A stretch of 64,000 nucleotides of DNA from Megalopta genalis (taxonomy: Eukaryota; Arthropoda; Insecta; Hymenoptera; Halictidae): NCBI RefSeq assembly GCF_051020955.1, contig NC_135016.1:32061131-32125130 (forward strand), in the 5' to 3' direction. Positions 1-11,561 of this stretch are shown here, piece after piece. How positions within the stretch are numbered: position 1 is the stretch's first letter; each line of letters opens with the position of its first letter. The translations under genes and the position numbers were made by a program. The notes beneath the pieces were generated by a model, which was given only the letters and a program-made list of their open reading frames with translations, was not told the origin of the DNA and made no database searches.

Positions 1-560
1 AAAGCGAAACACTCGCGTATAAACGTAGTTAATGTTACGAACACTTTTGGTTACACAGTTAATTATGTATCTTTTAATTTAACGCTTAGACGAGAAGAGA
101 CGTTTTGAGAATTATATGTATTATATATGTAATAATTCGGAATTCGTAGTACAACCAAGGAGAAGGTGATTCGGTATAACATTTTTTTATTCGGGACTCT
201 GTTTTCGAGAAAATTAACTTTAAAGTTTGTACATCTTTGTACTGTCCCTTGCTCAGGATCGGAATCGGTCCACGAATTTTCTGTACGTAAGTCGCATTCT
301 TCGAAATATTTATATCAATTTCTTAGAGTGTTTTTGAAGAATAATAATAATTTATTAAGGTACAAATACATTTGGAAATAAATCAACATTTATCATTATA
401 AAATTATTTAATAATAAATTCTAGAGAACTGTAAGATATTTATTCATGGTATTTGGACCGTTCATATCAAATTCGATGTCTATACTTTAATTTTTGTCAT
501 TTTCGTAAGAGAATTTTTATTGCTAATTTTAATTACACGTTCTAATTGAATTCCGCTGGC
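1..560. other. A+T-rich intergenic DNA, no feature
   Basis: I see no gene, repeat or motif here. The only open frame over 60 codons (166-381) has a low-complexity composition and no recognisable domain. Confidence 0.6.
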
Positions 561-584
561 CTGTTAACTGTTAACCTTTTGCGA

Positions 585-1000
585 TGTCGAGCACAGTCTG
601 TTATAACATGTACTTTACAATTTTATTATATTCTGGCGATTTTTCTTTATTTATTAATGCTTCAAACCAGATGGTATATTTCATGGGATTGTGTAGAATT
701 ATTTTTATAATTTTTATGCCGAGCACGATCTTCTATTGATACCGTGCTCTTACAGTTTCATTTTATTCACGTGATTGTACATTTTTATAATTTTATGTTG
801 AGCATGGTCTCTAATAATACCATGCTTTAACAATTTTATTTTATTTATGTGAAATTTTTACAATTTTATGCCGAGCACGGTCTCTATTTATACCGTGGCT
901 CTTATATTATTTTATTTTATTTATGTGAAATTTTTACAATTTTATGCCGAGCACGCGGTCTCTATTTATAATACCGTGCTCTTACGGTTTTATTGTATTA
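585..1000. repeat. Hairpin-bearing minisatellite, about 76-bp unit
   Basis: Four clear units carry the core TGCCGAGCACGGTCTC at about 721, 800, 873 and 949 (spacing 79, 73 and 76 bp). A degenerate fifth unit lies near 592. Each unit is GAGCACGGT, a short A+T loop, then ACCGTGCTC, followed by an ACAATTTTATTTTATTTATG spacer. Every unit can therefore fold into its own 8-9 bp hairpin. The unit near 800 shows paired changes (GAGCATGGT with ACCATGCTT), so the stem is partly kept despite substitutions. Confidence 0.85.
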
Positions 1001-1074
1001 GGTTGGGTTTATTTTGAAAATTTTACAATATAAATAGAATTTTCCCTTCCTCTTTAACGGTGGGGTACAAACAC

Positions 1075-1120
1075 GCTTTACAATTGCTTTACAATTGCTT
1101 TACAATCGCTTTACATTCGC
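1075..1120. repeat. 12-bp tandem repeat
   Basis: Nearly four copies of a GCTTTACAATTG-like unit lie head to tail and decay at the right end. It sits between the hairpin minisatellite and the three-hairpin block. Confidence 0.85.
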
Positions 1121-1223
1121 ATCATTCCACATAATCCATTCTCGCAGATCCACGCATAATAGACGCTATCGTACTTCTAACCCTAACAATCCACCAAAGG
1201 ATGACGACGTACTTCTTATCCCA

Positions 1224-1404
1224 GGGGATATCTGAAATTTAATACGGAACCCTAGCGGGTCCCCAAAAACGGATCAATCTATATCTGTGCAGTGAACCGC
1301 CCACACTAGGGATCCTTCAGATATTGACCGAGTCTACCGAAAGGTAGACTGCAGTGAAGACGATTGACAGTACGCCTATTATATGCTAATAGCTGCAGCG
1401 TCTT
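1224..1404 (+). ncRNA. Candidate structured RNA: three consecutive hairpins
   Basis: Seen: stem 1 pairs ATATCTGAA (1228-1236) with TTCAGATAT (1316-1324). It continues, after a 9-nt bulge on one side, with GGAACCCTAG (1246-1255) against CTAGGGATCC (1306-1315), 10 bp with one mismatch. Stem 2 pairs AGTCTACC (1331-1338) with GGTAGACT (1343-1350) around a GAAA tetraloop of the GNRA class. Stem 3 pairs AAGACG (1357-1362) with CGTCTT (1399-1404) and encloses CTATTA/TAATAG (1376-1381/1387-1392). The block is less A+T-rich than its surroundings. No known RNA family was recognised. It could equally be a foldback repeat remnant, and the sense strand is unproven. Confidence 0.35.
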
Positions 1405-1814
1405 ACTAGCGAAAAAGGGTTAACGACGATTTTGCAATTCTGCAAACTTTAGAGACTCTTTCATGGAAAAAGCTTGAATAAATTACATTATTCGAGCAAG
1501 TTTTCTAACTTAAAACTTTACACAAAATCTAAATAAATTCGATCTTCTTATTTGTATGAAGCAATGCATGTCGGGTACTATTACTGCTTGGTAGGTTTAG
1601 TGTTGGTACGCGAATAATACTTTCCGATCCCGTAGTGCAGAGAACTATTCGGTTGTGTTTCTATTCGTGACAGATAACATAAATCATGTTAGATCGCAGC
1701 TTTACCGATTTGTTTGACAAATAACATTGTCTGTCGATAACAAAGATAACGTTTGTAAACCGCGACAGTTTAACGTAGCCCCGCCGATTGAAAATTTCCG
1801 ACGTGTATAGTTGA
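1405..1814. other. A+T-rich DNA with one possible TTAA-element end
   Basis: No gene is seen. Positions 1584-1604 (CTGCTTGGTAGGTTTAGTGTT) match the right terminus of the TTAA MITE at 39742-39955, so this may be an orphan end. Confidence 0.4.
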
Positions 1815-1844
1815 ATGAGAGATAGGGGGAGAGAGAGACGCAGG

Positions 1845-1877
<33 letters not shown>

Positions 1878-1880
1878 GAG
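1815..1880. repeat. GA-rich microsatellite
   Basis: A purine run with uninterrupted GA dinucleotides over about 1851-1877. The opposite-strand open frame through it is a poly Leu-Ser artefact. Confidence 0.95.
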
Positions 1881-2530
1881 TTCTCATCCTCTCACTCTTA
1901 GTACGTTCGCCATAATTATATTTAATAAAAAAAATCAAAATATGAAATATGAAATTTACTATAAATGAAATATAAAATTGACTATATAATGGTAGAATAA
2001 TACATTCAATATATTTTATATGTATATAGTAATAACTCTAAAATTCTTCCACTTGTTGTACTTTCTGCTTTATTTACCCATTTGCTCCATAAATTCATCA
2101 AATCTGCACTCTATTTTATATGTGTAATATTTCGCAATTTTATGTAAGTTTGTAATAGGTAATATTAATAAATACGAGATTTCGATAATAGAAAAGAAAC
2201 CCAATATTGAATTCACAATATCAAAAGTTGCTTGCAGGACAAGTGTGTATTTTTTTCTGGATTCTCGGAAAAAGTCTAGAAAAATCCAGAAGAAAATGTT
2301 TCAAACTCGACTTTTCAAAGTTTTAAACGTTTTTCTGGACTTTTTTGGATGTTGAATATTTTTCTGGAATAAATTGTTGAATAAATTCGAAATTTAAACG
2401 ATCTTTCTATATCCGTCCATCGTATTGGTTAATTTTATGCATTCAGCGTGAACATGAATTACAAAAAAAGAATAACTAATGCCGAACTCTAGTTGAAATC
2501 GTTTCTAGAGCGCAACGGCTGGCCATAAAC

Positions 2531-2575
2531 GCTCTCTCTCCCTCTCTCTCTCTTTTTCTCTCTCTTTCCCTCTCT
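2531..2575. repeat. CT-rich microsatellite
   Basis: An imperfect CT run interrupted by short T tracts. Confidence 0.9.
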
Positions 2576-2739
2576 AGAAAGATCAGTGGGATCAATGAAA
2601 AATACGTTGAAAGTAGCCGCGCGCGCGTGTAGGTAACACGCGACTGGCCACCTAATGGATATCCTGCGCTCCATGAATGCAAGGATCGATCAATAAAGAG
2701 CGATGGCCCCGAATGAGTAACCTTCCTCGCCACCCGTTC

Positions 2740-3070
2740 ACCGTTTCTCTCTACGACGGAATGTCGTTTGATTGACGGTTCACCTCGATACGGGAATTCC
2801 CTTAGAAAATACCGTAATTTGCTCGGGCTGCATAGTCGTCGGGCCGGTTCGTTCCCGCCGAGACTACCCCGGCCGATTTAATTTTAATCATTCTGTAATG
2901 AACACTAATGTCCGGCCGTTGATCGTATTAAGTCATGAATAATCAATCGGAACCAGGCCCGGTATCCCCATCGCGTTAATTATTTTGCGATCGGCAAGCT
3001 GCGGAGACTTATAGCCGGCCTTGCGCGAGAATGCATAATGGGGCACGCGTCACTATCGTCCCGGGGGATT
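2740..3070. other. GC-richer island without a gene
   Basis: Composition shifts to clearly more G+C than the flanks, with several CG dinucleotides. No splice-bounded reading frame or motif was recognised. It could be a conserved regulatory segment, but nothing in the sequence shows this. Confidence 0.4.
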
Positions 3071-3102
3071 GATTGTTAACTTTGACGAGATAGAGACTGA
3101 AA

Positions 3103-3513
3103 CGGGTTACCCTGAATGCGCCAAAAATTATTTCACCGACAATGTTTTCATCGACACGATTTCACCGACGTCGTATTTCACCGTCGTTGTTTATATACCG
3201 ACACGTTGGAATCGCCGACAAATGTTTACATCGAGTCGCGTCCCACCGCCGACAAATGTTATTATCGACACTTCGTGTATAAGAAACGTAGCCGTTGCCG
3301 ACAATATATTAGAACAGCCATTGAACGGTAAATCGGCTCGAAAAAGAAGAAAAGAGAAAGGAAGAAAGAATTCAAAAAAATACGAAATCGTGAAACGTAC
3401 ACAGAAATGAATTTCCTTAAAGCATCAGCAAATAATGTATAATTTATAATTTACAATTATAAAGTACATTAATATATAATTTATAATAATCGATATATAC
3501 GATTATATATAAT

Positions 3514-3571
<58 letters not shown>

Positions 3572-3973
3572 TTATTATTATTATTATATATAATTACGAT
3601 ATATATACGATTAATATATAATTTATAATAATCAACTAATCAACGTTAAGAAACATATATTTTGTATGCACAAGTGTCAGCTTAAATTGCCTTAACTTTG
3701 TTAAAATCGGCGTTCAATGCATGACAATTAATAAATATATTCATTGATAAAGTACTAATATATAAACGTATTATTGTCTCTATATCTACGTTTCTTATTC
3801 ACGAAGCGTCGATAATAACATTTGTCGCGGTGAAATGAGAGTTGACGTAAACATATGTCGGTGATTACAACGTGTCGGTATATAAACAATGTGAATGAAA
3901 TGCGGTGTTGCTGAAGTCGTGCCGATGAAAACATCGTCGGTGAAATAATTCTTAGTGATTTCAAGGTAACCCG
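3103..3973. mobile_element. Large foldback element with 189-bp arms
   Basis: The left arm (3103-3291, from CGGGTTACC to AGAAACGTAG) is repeated in inverse at 3786-3973 (CTACGTTTCT to GGTAACCCG). The arms align almost end to end at roughly 80% identity by eye. Inside each arm a short motif near CACCGACAAATGTTTTCATCGACACG recurs three or four times in decayed form. The spacer of about 495 bp is A+T-rich and holds a TAA microsatellite. The open frames in each arm, rich in His and Phe, are products of the internal repeat, not genes. The class is unknown: foldback-type transposon or an inverted duplication. Confidence 0.75.
3518..3586. repeat. TAA then ATT microsatellite
   Basis: About 17 TAA units run to 3568 and flip to an ATT run, making a near-perfect palindrome inside the spacer of the foldback element. 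Confidence 0.95.
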
Positions 3974-5840
3974 AATGAAACATGTCCTCGGCGAGTAAAG
4001 TAAAATTTTCTTCGAGCTGTGAATACCAAAACTTGTGTTACGAAGAATTTAGCTCTGCGATATGACAACGCAAAAAAAGTAAGAAAATAAGAAATTAAGT
4101 AAGATGATCAGATTCTATATGAAATAGTTTTCTTTAATTAAAATTTAATATGAAGTTTCTTTTTGGTAAATACAATATAATAAATTTAATAAGAAAATCA
4201 AAACTTTGTTTTACCTCGGGAATCCGAAAACAGAAAACTAAACTTGGTTCTATCAGCGAAAGAATATTGGAGTAGATGCGACCAATGACGCGAATAATCA
4301 TAGTTGAAAGACGGTATTTGGAGGAAGTTTGGGAAACTTAGCTATTTTCCCAAGCGTAAATTCTTCAGTAAATTGGCCGATCCTTCACAGACGTTTTTCT
4401 CAGTTTCTGCTGCTGTTCACATTTCCTTTTCATTAACGTGCTCCAAAAATAAGAGTTGCTGCCAGCGCGAACAATTGAAGTCTTTTTATAAAATATTCCA
4501 TTCGGCGACGAAAAGAGGAATGCATTTCAAGGTAGAAATGTTATTATCACGGACACACGATGCAGAATTTATTGACGATATTATTAAATTTACGAGACTG
4601 TAAGGTACTAATGGTTGCGTTTGATCGTTTGACGGAAACGGTTTCAGTATTCGCGTGCGAAGTTTGAAATTTTCCAATTTTTCATCGTCGTTGGACAGAT
4701 GGCTGCTGGTAAGTGGTTAAATTGAAACGAAATCAGTTGTACCGTGCTCGTAAATATTTCTGACACGATCTTTCGATACGCGTAATTGTTTATGCGTGTG
4801 GCGCGTTCGCGGCACATCCAATTTCGTACGTCAATCATGGTAACGAGTTGACGTTTGTCGAGAAACAAGACGGAATGCTAGAACCGTTGCGCACAATTAT
4901 TAATACGTTTTCTAATTCGGTCATTTATAGATAATAATCATAACAACAAAATAGGAAACTATTTCGAATCCTTTCGTAGTAAATAAGAATTGTTCCAATC
5001 TTCGAAACAGAGATCAGTATCATTTAAATACCCAATTCGACACATACATGGAACGAAACAATAAGTTTATTTTCTACAACTGTTATGCCAACGATAACTG
5101 TTAGGTTATACACGAATGTTTCACTGGTTTTATTCGAAAAATTATGTAAAATTAGCGATGCGTGTTTTCAAAGTTGTGAGTTTCTTTCGAAGGGATTAAC
5201 TATTGCATTTAATTATAAAACAAATATTACCGCTAGATCTACACAGCGCTAAAAGTGTTTTATTTTACATTACTTATAATGTAGCGAATAAACGAAATAA
5301 AATTAATTGAGAATAAAATTTTATATAATGTTTATATAAAAAATAAGAAGAATCCGTTGCTATGCGTATTTTTAGCGACTGTCGCGATAATGACCAAAGA
5401 AATTTTACTGTGAACAATCGTGAATTAGTTCTACCGTTCAATCGAATGAATTAAATTATAAAGAAGATTGGGGGGTAGACTGTGAAGCTTTCCAGAATTC
5501 CGTGACTGAAGGGGCAGAAGAATCAATCGAAGCGTTCGCCTCTTTTGCGCATCGTGCAAAAGCGGATCGAAGATAGAGCTTTACAGTGCACAGATCAGTT
5601 GCAAGGGTCTTATCTGCTCGTAACGATAAAACGAAAGGCAGCCGGCGCGTGGTAATCAGGATCGTCCGGAGCAACTTGACTTTCGCGAAAGATTTATGGC
5701 TGCCGGTGATTTAGCGTGGCCAAGGACCGGAAAATCTAGTTAAGCGGGATCCTCTTATTTGCCGCACTTTTTGCGACCCCCGAAACAACCGAGTGTTACA
5801 CGATAAATGATTGCATCGTACAATATTAGGTCGGTGTTTG
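3974..5840. other. Intergenic DNA, no supported feature
   Basis: Several open frames of 60-100 codons (for example 4304-4603 +) overlap one another on both strands. None shows a domain, signal peptide or convincing splice sites. Confidence 0.45.
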
Positions 5841-6096
5841 TACTCCGCTCGATAATTATCCGTTTACACAATGTAGAGAATTCGTTCGAACGGTCATCTT
5901 TCATTCTTTCATCCCTTTATTCTTTCCGTTCTGAAGCCCCATCGAGAGAAAGTGTACCATATTATTTTTATTCGACTATACTCTGCTCAATAATTATCTG
6001 TTTACACAGTACGCCATACGGTCGAACGATCAGCTTTCATCCTTTCATCCTTTTTGTACGGAAGTACCATTGAAACTTGTGCAGTATTATTTTTGT
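5841..6096. repeat. Diverged tandem duplication, period about 138 bp
   Basis: The segment starting TACTCCGCTCGATAATTATC at 5841 recurs as TACTCTGCTCAATAATTATC at about 5979. Both copies continue through a CTTTCATTCTTTCATCC-like stretch to a TATTATTTTT(A/G)TTC tail. Substitutions and small indels show that it is old. Confidence 0.75.
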
Positions 6097-6439
6097 TCTT
6101 AAGCACAGTACTGCACAGTCTAATTACTGAAGCACAGTTAAGTATAAATTTCGTATTGAATTGAATTTTGTTGGAAGTACCGATATAAATGTTCACGTTG
6201 AAGCGATTACTAGCAATTTATTATTAGTAAACCGTGGATTTTGATGCGATAAAAATTGTTTGTATTAATTGTTAATAGTAATGCAACGGTATTTTTAAAC
6301 TCTTTAAATGTTCTCACAGTTTTGAGTTTCATCTTCTGATTTTTTCATAAATGCATACAATTGGACATGTGCAATACAGAACGGTGAATGTATTAGAAGA
6401 ATTTAAGAATGTTGTTACATTATTTTCAAGATATTAAAA

Positions 6440-6610
6440 CTGCTAAGAGGAGAGATACATTTTTATTTAACTTCTATTTTGAACAATTTAGGCATAAAAT
6501 TTCTATTTTGGATAAAGATCGATCAAAGAAGAAAGAAATTTCTATTTGGCTCCAGTTCCTTAAAATCGATGCAAACAATTTTTATTTTGCATAAAGATAG
6601 TACGTATTTG
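6440..6610 (+). repeat. Copy of dispersed two-box repeat
   Basis: Box 1 is TTTTATTTAACTTCTATTTT (6461-6480). Box 2, GGATAAAGATC, begins near 6510, and a second box 2 copy (TGCATAAAGATAG) lies near 6589. The distance from TAACTTCT to box 2 is about 42 nt, as at 25678-25737 and 62850-62925. The function is unknown. Confidence 0.5.
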
Positions 6611-6975
6611 AACACAATGTCCGTGGTAGTTATCTGAAAATATCTTGAATAAAGAGAACATACAGTGAAAGGTAAAACTGATCATTTCTAATTACGAAAG
6701 GTATGGAAAAGTATTCGTTTTATCATTTCTATATGGTTTATGAACCGCACGGAAATAAAACATGTTTGCGGCGCGTTGTAATTTTAAATAACGACACGCC
6801 CCAAATGAATTTGATTTTATTTACACGAAAAACAACATCGCGGAGCCATACGTCACGGTTGCAACGTTACAAAATAAACGAAAAGTTAATATTATATCGA
6901 AACACAAAAACTCCGATTTTCAGTGTCCATATGGAACAAAGTATTGACTTTTTCTCTGATTGCGTTCTAGTTTAA

Positions 6976-9900
6976 CGGAACGTAACGTAACAACCAGTAT
7001 CTGGTACAATTAACCAATTTTCTCTTTATTTTTACAATAAAATTTCAGAATTTCTTCTACAGTTTTCCAATCGTTTCTATACGATCGACGACCAGCAACT
7101 ATTTCTCAAAAAAATCTTTAACAGCTTAACTCAACAAATCGATTACACTGACGCGATACAACAATCTCTTTTGAATTTATTTCAATGAAAATTCGTCAAA
7201 TTTCAGTGTTCCAGTAAATACGTATTAAAATGAAATCAGAGCTAAGCAAAAATCGTGGAAATGATTCAGCAATTTTATTCTAGTCCGCGCAGTGGGGAAG
7301 ACCCTAAATCTTCCTAAATGAATTAGCTGCTTAGCACGAACTTGTCCGAGACAGACGGTGAAATATCGCGATCCCTTCTCAGATTTCTGCCTGGCGGAGT
7401 AACTGGATCCTTCTAACATAGTTCGCCGCGCCACAAATCTTTCATCGAGGACGAGGACGATTCCGGGCAAAAATCGTGTCGCATGGTACGACAGAAAATA
7501 TCGTTCTGTCTTGCGTTAAAATCGAGAAATATCGTGGCCCGGTACTGGCCGGGTCAGACCGATTGACCGGGAGACGGCGAAAAACGCGAGGTTGCAAAGG
7601 GAAACCCCCTCCGTTATTGGCGTCCTGCTCGAGACCGTGATAAATCGTCGGATTCCAAGGAACGTATACGCTGACAGCAGTCTCAACTTTTCCGGATGTC
7701 GATGGTTTTCCGTCTATATATGTATTATGTGGCCGGGGTTAAGGTCGCCGGCCATCCACTTGCCAGTGTCGACTTAGTGGTCTGCGGTTTGTACAACGCG
7801 ATTCCGCCGTGGCGAACGCGAGAGGAAACATATTGTAAGGAAGATACTGGGGCCGTTTCTACCAAATGGCTCCATATTTCTGTATATTTTGCCGCGGAAA
7901 GATCGTTATCCGACGCGGAATTTTGTTCCGCGATGCAGTTACCGGCAATGGCAGGCGGTAACTCTCGATTATCTTGATAACTGTTATGCTAATAGAAAAT
8001 TTATTCGTCGAGTGTGGGTCTTCCACGGAAATCACAGCTGAAGAGCGTAGGAAGAAGTATGTAACACTTGTACGAAGTCTTTATTTTGATGAAATGGAAT
8101 CGATGCCACATATTTGTGGTAAATGAGCCCAAAGAACAAATTCAGTTGGTCCGTTATACTTTATCATTTTAATCTTGCGCGATATAATTTTAATACGTAT
8201 ATAATATAATTTTAAATTATGTTTTAAGTTATGTTTTTCGTTTTTCAATGTGGCTAATGTACAGAGTATGAAATAATTAGTATTCATTGTTATTTATGAA
8301 TTTTGAAACTGCTAGATGACGTGCATGACGTATTAACAAAGATTAATGGCATTTTAATCTTATTTTCGTCGTAAAAAATTTTCGCGTTGGCGAATTGAAT
8401 TTATCCTTTATTCTGGCTTTTATGGAATTGTTTATGAAAGCTGAAATTTGCATAATAATTGAAATATACAACTATTCAGATACAAAATTCGAAGTGAACA
8501 CAAAATGTGAAGCATATACATCGCACAGAAAACAACTCAGACGTTAGGAGTTCGCATAATCGCGATGTTTTACTGTAATAAAACTAAAAATCTCACATGT
8601 CGAATTCACGAAGTGAAAGAATAAAAATGCGAAACAGATGGAATCAATTAAAGTAAAAGAATAAAGAGTCAAGAATCAAGAATCAAGAATAAAGAATAGA
8701 TTAAAATAATATGAATAAATTAAAATAAAGAAATAAAGACTGCCTACATCGAATAGTTCAACGAGACAAAGTTCCTGAATTAAATCATCCCCACACCGAC
8801 CGAATCTGTCCGAGTGATTCCATTACGATATCCCGCCAAGAAGTCCATTGAATCGCAGCTAAGTGCGGCAGCTAATCTGATGCGCCTAATTACCCGAGAG
8901 CTCGCTAAGAAATTCATCGGTGCTCCCTAAAACAAATCATTCGCCGATCCAGTCGATCTCTTTATCCTCCATCCCCATGCCTGACCCTTGACCCGTCACG
9001 CGAGGATAAAGAAGCGCCATAAGAATAACTTGACGGCCTTGAAGGTGGCAAATGCAACGGTAAAGTTCGCGATCTGCGGTGCACGGCGAGCGAAAATGGC
9101 TGCGAGAAGTCTGCCGGAGAGCACGAAAGCCTACTTGGATTATTAATAGAAAACGGAACACGGCTCGCACCGAGGGGATAATAATAAGGGAAAACAGAAA
9201 GACCGAGGAAACGGTTCGCGCAGCAATTGAAACTGAAATATTAAATTAACCGAGTGGCATTGGGTTCGACTTTGTTGCTGCACATTTTGTAGTCAACTTG
9301 ATTTATTCCTGGACGCGACGGCCGTATGAAACTCGAGTGGGTGTTGTCCTAATTTTCGTATTTTCATTTTTACGCCGGCATTTATGCAGCTTCTGACACT
9401 GCTGTTCTTCTTCGGGAAATATTATAAAAACTAGATAGATGAATAATTAATAATTATCGTTACAGGATAACGCATAAAAACGATCTCGTAATTGAGCGAC
9501 GTCTTTTTTTGATGTATTTAAGTTATAATCCGGTTTAATGCAGTCTTTGGCGAGGCAAATATTTTTTGGAGAAAAAATATCGCCTGCTGAAAAATTAATA
9601 ATACCGATTAAGGGATATTTTGTTTTAATTTAAAACGATCTTGTGACATGATCTTTGACGTTCTTAAACTGTACACGGTTTTTTTTCGGGTCTTGTACAT
9701 AGCGATTAGAGATTAATGCGATCGAAAGGTACAAGAATGTGATTTAAATTGCCAATTAAAAAAGAAGACGTTGCTTATAATATATACTAGCAGCTGAAAA
9801 CGAAAACTTTAGACAGCGAAGAGAACGCGTCGTTATTAATTAACGTAATACGATTAAACAATACGGTGCGAGGCAAAAAAGAAGCCGTAAAAACGAATGG

Positions 9901-10300
9901 AGGTGCACGGATAAGAAATGGAGTCAGAAAGGGAAAGCCTTTTTCCGTTTAAGAGCAGTTACTCGTTGATTATTCTCGCGGCAGGTTCTTTCAAAGGGAC
10001 CCGTGGCGCATGCATGACAAAGAATGGCCTGTGCAAATGAAATTTTCATTCGTACGGCTTGACGCAACTGGTATAATGAAATCTAACGGCGTCTATGGGG
10101 CTACCCTTAGGACAAAAACAATTCAGTACCGGGACAATTTTTACGATTTTAATTGAAAACCGTTGGGCGCCGTTTAACAAATTTGATAACGGAACAAGCT
10201 AAATTTATGGTTCAAATTCATTTCACAGCGACTACGTTATCATCTAGAATTAAACTGGTGAATCCGTATGTAACATAAAAATAACCAGCGCATTATGTCT
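6976..10300. other. Intergenic DNA with one GC-richer island
   Basis: No gene is recognised. About 7480-7975 is GC-richer and holds overlapping open frames on one strand, without domains. A (TCAAGAA)-type short tandem lies at about 8664-8699. The rest is ordinary A+T-rich DNA. Confidence 0.45.
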
Positions 10301-11430
10301 CGTTTTAACGCTAAATCTACCGAGAACTATAGATGACTGTCGTGCGTTGCTTTAAAAAAATTCACACATCCTGTTCAATCATTTCCTATGGGAGACTTGT
10401 TATAATTATAATGAAAAAAAGAAAAATGGAGAACCGTTTAGTTTGACCGGCGCTAAATTATTCATGGTATTTTGATTTAGAAAAAATAATTATGAACAAA
10501 TCAAAATAATTATTGACAAACATTGAAAAAGAAATTGGAAACAATAAAAAAAAACAACGATCGCGAAAAGCTATGTGAATCTATAAAAAAAAGTATTAAA
10601 AACTATTAAAAACTACTAATAATTATAAGATACTTAAAACTATAAATTCTTATATGATTATAAGTATTTTTCTACCGTTTTAATCGTATTTGGCTTTCTT
10701 CTTGCGAAGATTTAGGAATCAATTTACAGGTTTTTGTAGAAACCCTACTTGGCGCAGCTGCACCATTTCGTGGTTAATTTCCATAGTAAGAGAACCTCTC
10801 GTGAAATTATGCTCGGTGAATTTTTTCGGCAGGAAAATTCCGTAACAAAGGCCATCGTAAAAGCGGTTTTCCTAAAAGTTTTTTCAGCGTAATGTTCCCA
10901 CACGATTCTTCAACGTTGCAGCGTTACGTATAGGTGTGCTAAAAATAAGTGTACTTTCCTAAGTGCAAGGTTTGGTACAAGGAACCTTGAACGACGGGAG
11001 GGAGACGTGGCTGAAGAATGATTAGCAGATCCGAGAGAATAACAGCTGCGATGGAAACCGTTGGAAGCGCGAAATCGAGCCAGAGGCTTGGCGTGATCTG
11101 TTCCCCTAAACTGATCTTACTCGCGGCTGCAGCAAAATATCTGATTTAGACGCTACCGCCTATACCAGATAAACCACATTAATGCGGGACTCTTTTGTAA
11201 AGCCAACACGCCACTTCCCTATCTGATCAACACCCACGGAAATAAATTCGCTTCCCACGCGTGTACACGCTGTATCAATTAGCATAATCGGGCATCGTTA
11301 ATAAACAACAGTCTATCGTTCGATCTAAATTCGTTGGGATTTTAATCGCTGGCGAATGATGCTCGAAGACGCCGATAACGATAAAATATCGACAATTAAA
11401 TGTCAACAATCTGAGAATTCTTCAACATAT
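10301..11430. other. Intergenic DNA; possible decayed TTAA MITE at its start
   Basis: Near 10304 the sequence TTAACGCTAAATCTACCGAG resembles the terminus of the TTAA MITE at 39742, and a loosely inverse sequence (ACCGGCGCTAAATTA) occurs near 10450. The match is weak. The rest holds nothing I can name. Confidence 0.25.
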
Positions 11431-11561
11431 AGTAAATTGTCTCTAATTCCCAAGTTCTTCCAAATTCTCCCCGTTTTTATAGTTGTTGACAATCGGTAAC
11501 TATAAAAAACGTGCTGCAACGTTCTTCCCAAATCTGAGCGTCGATTAGAGAGAATTTACTG
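11431..11561. mobile_element. Short palindromic MITE, CAGTAAATTCTC variant
   Basis: The right end GAGAATTTACTG and the adjoining CTGAGCGTCGATTAG match the MITE at 41814-42031. The left end is a degraded inverse (AGTAAATTGTCTCTAATT). The central loop GTTGTTGACAATCGGTAACT is shared with full copies. At 131 bp it lacks about 85 bp of the arms. Confidence 0.7.

Noticed and set aside
585..1000. CRISPR-like look of regularly spaced hairpin units
   Set aside because: The intervals are similar to each other rather than unique spacers, and the setting is eukaryotic; a minisatellite fits.
1003..1020. TTAGGTTGGGTTT as a mariner terminus or telomere repeat
   Set aside because: A single short match with no partner end and no tandem copies.
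3069..3983. Open frames with His/Phe/Arg-rich products on both strands
   Set aside because: They arise from the short repeats inside the two foldback arms and appear in more than one frame.
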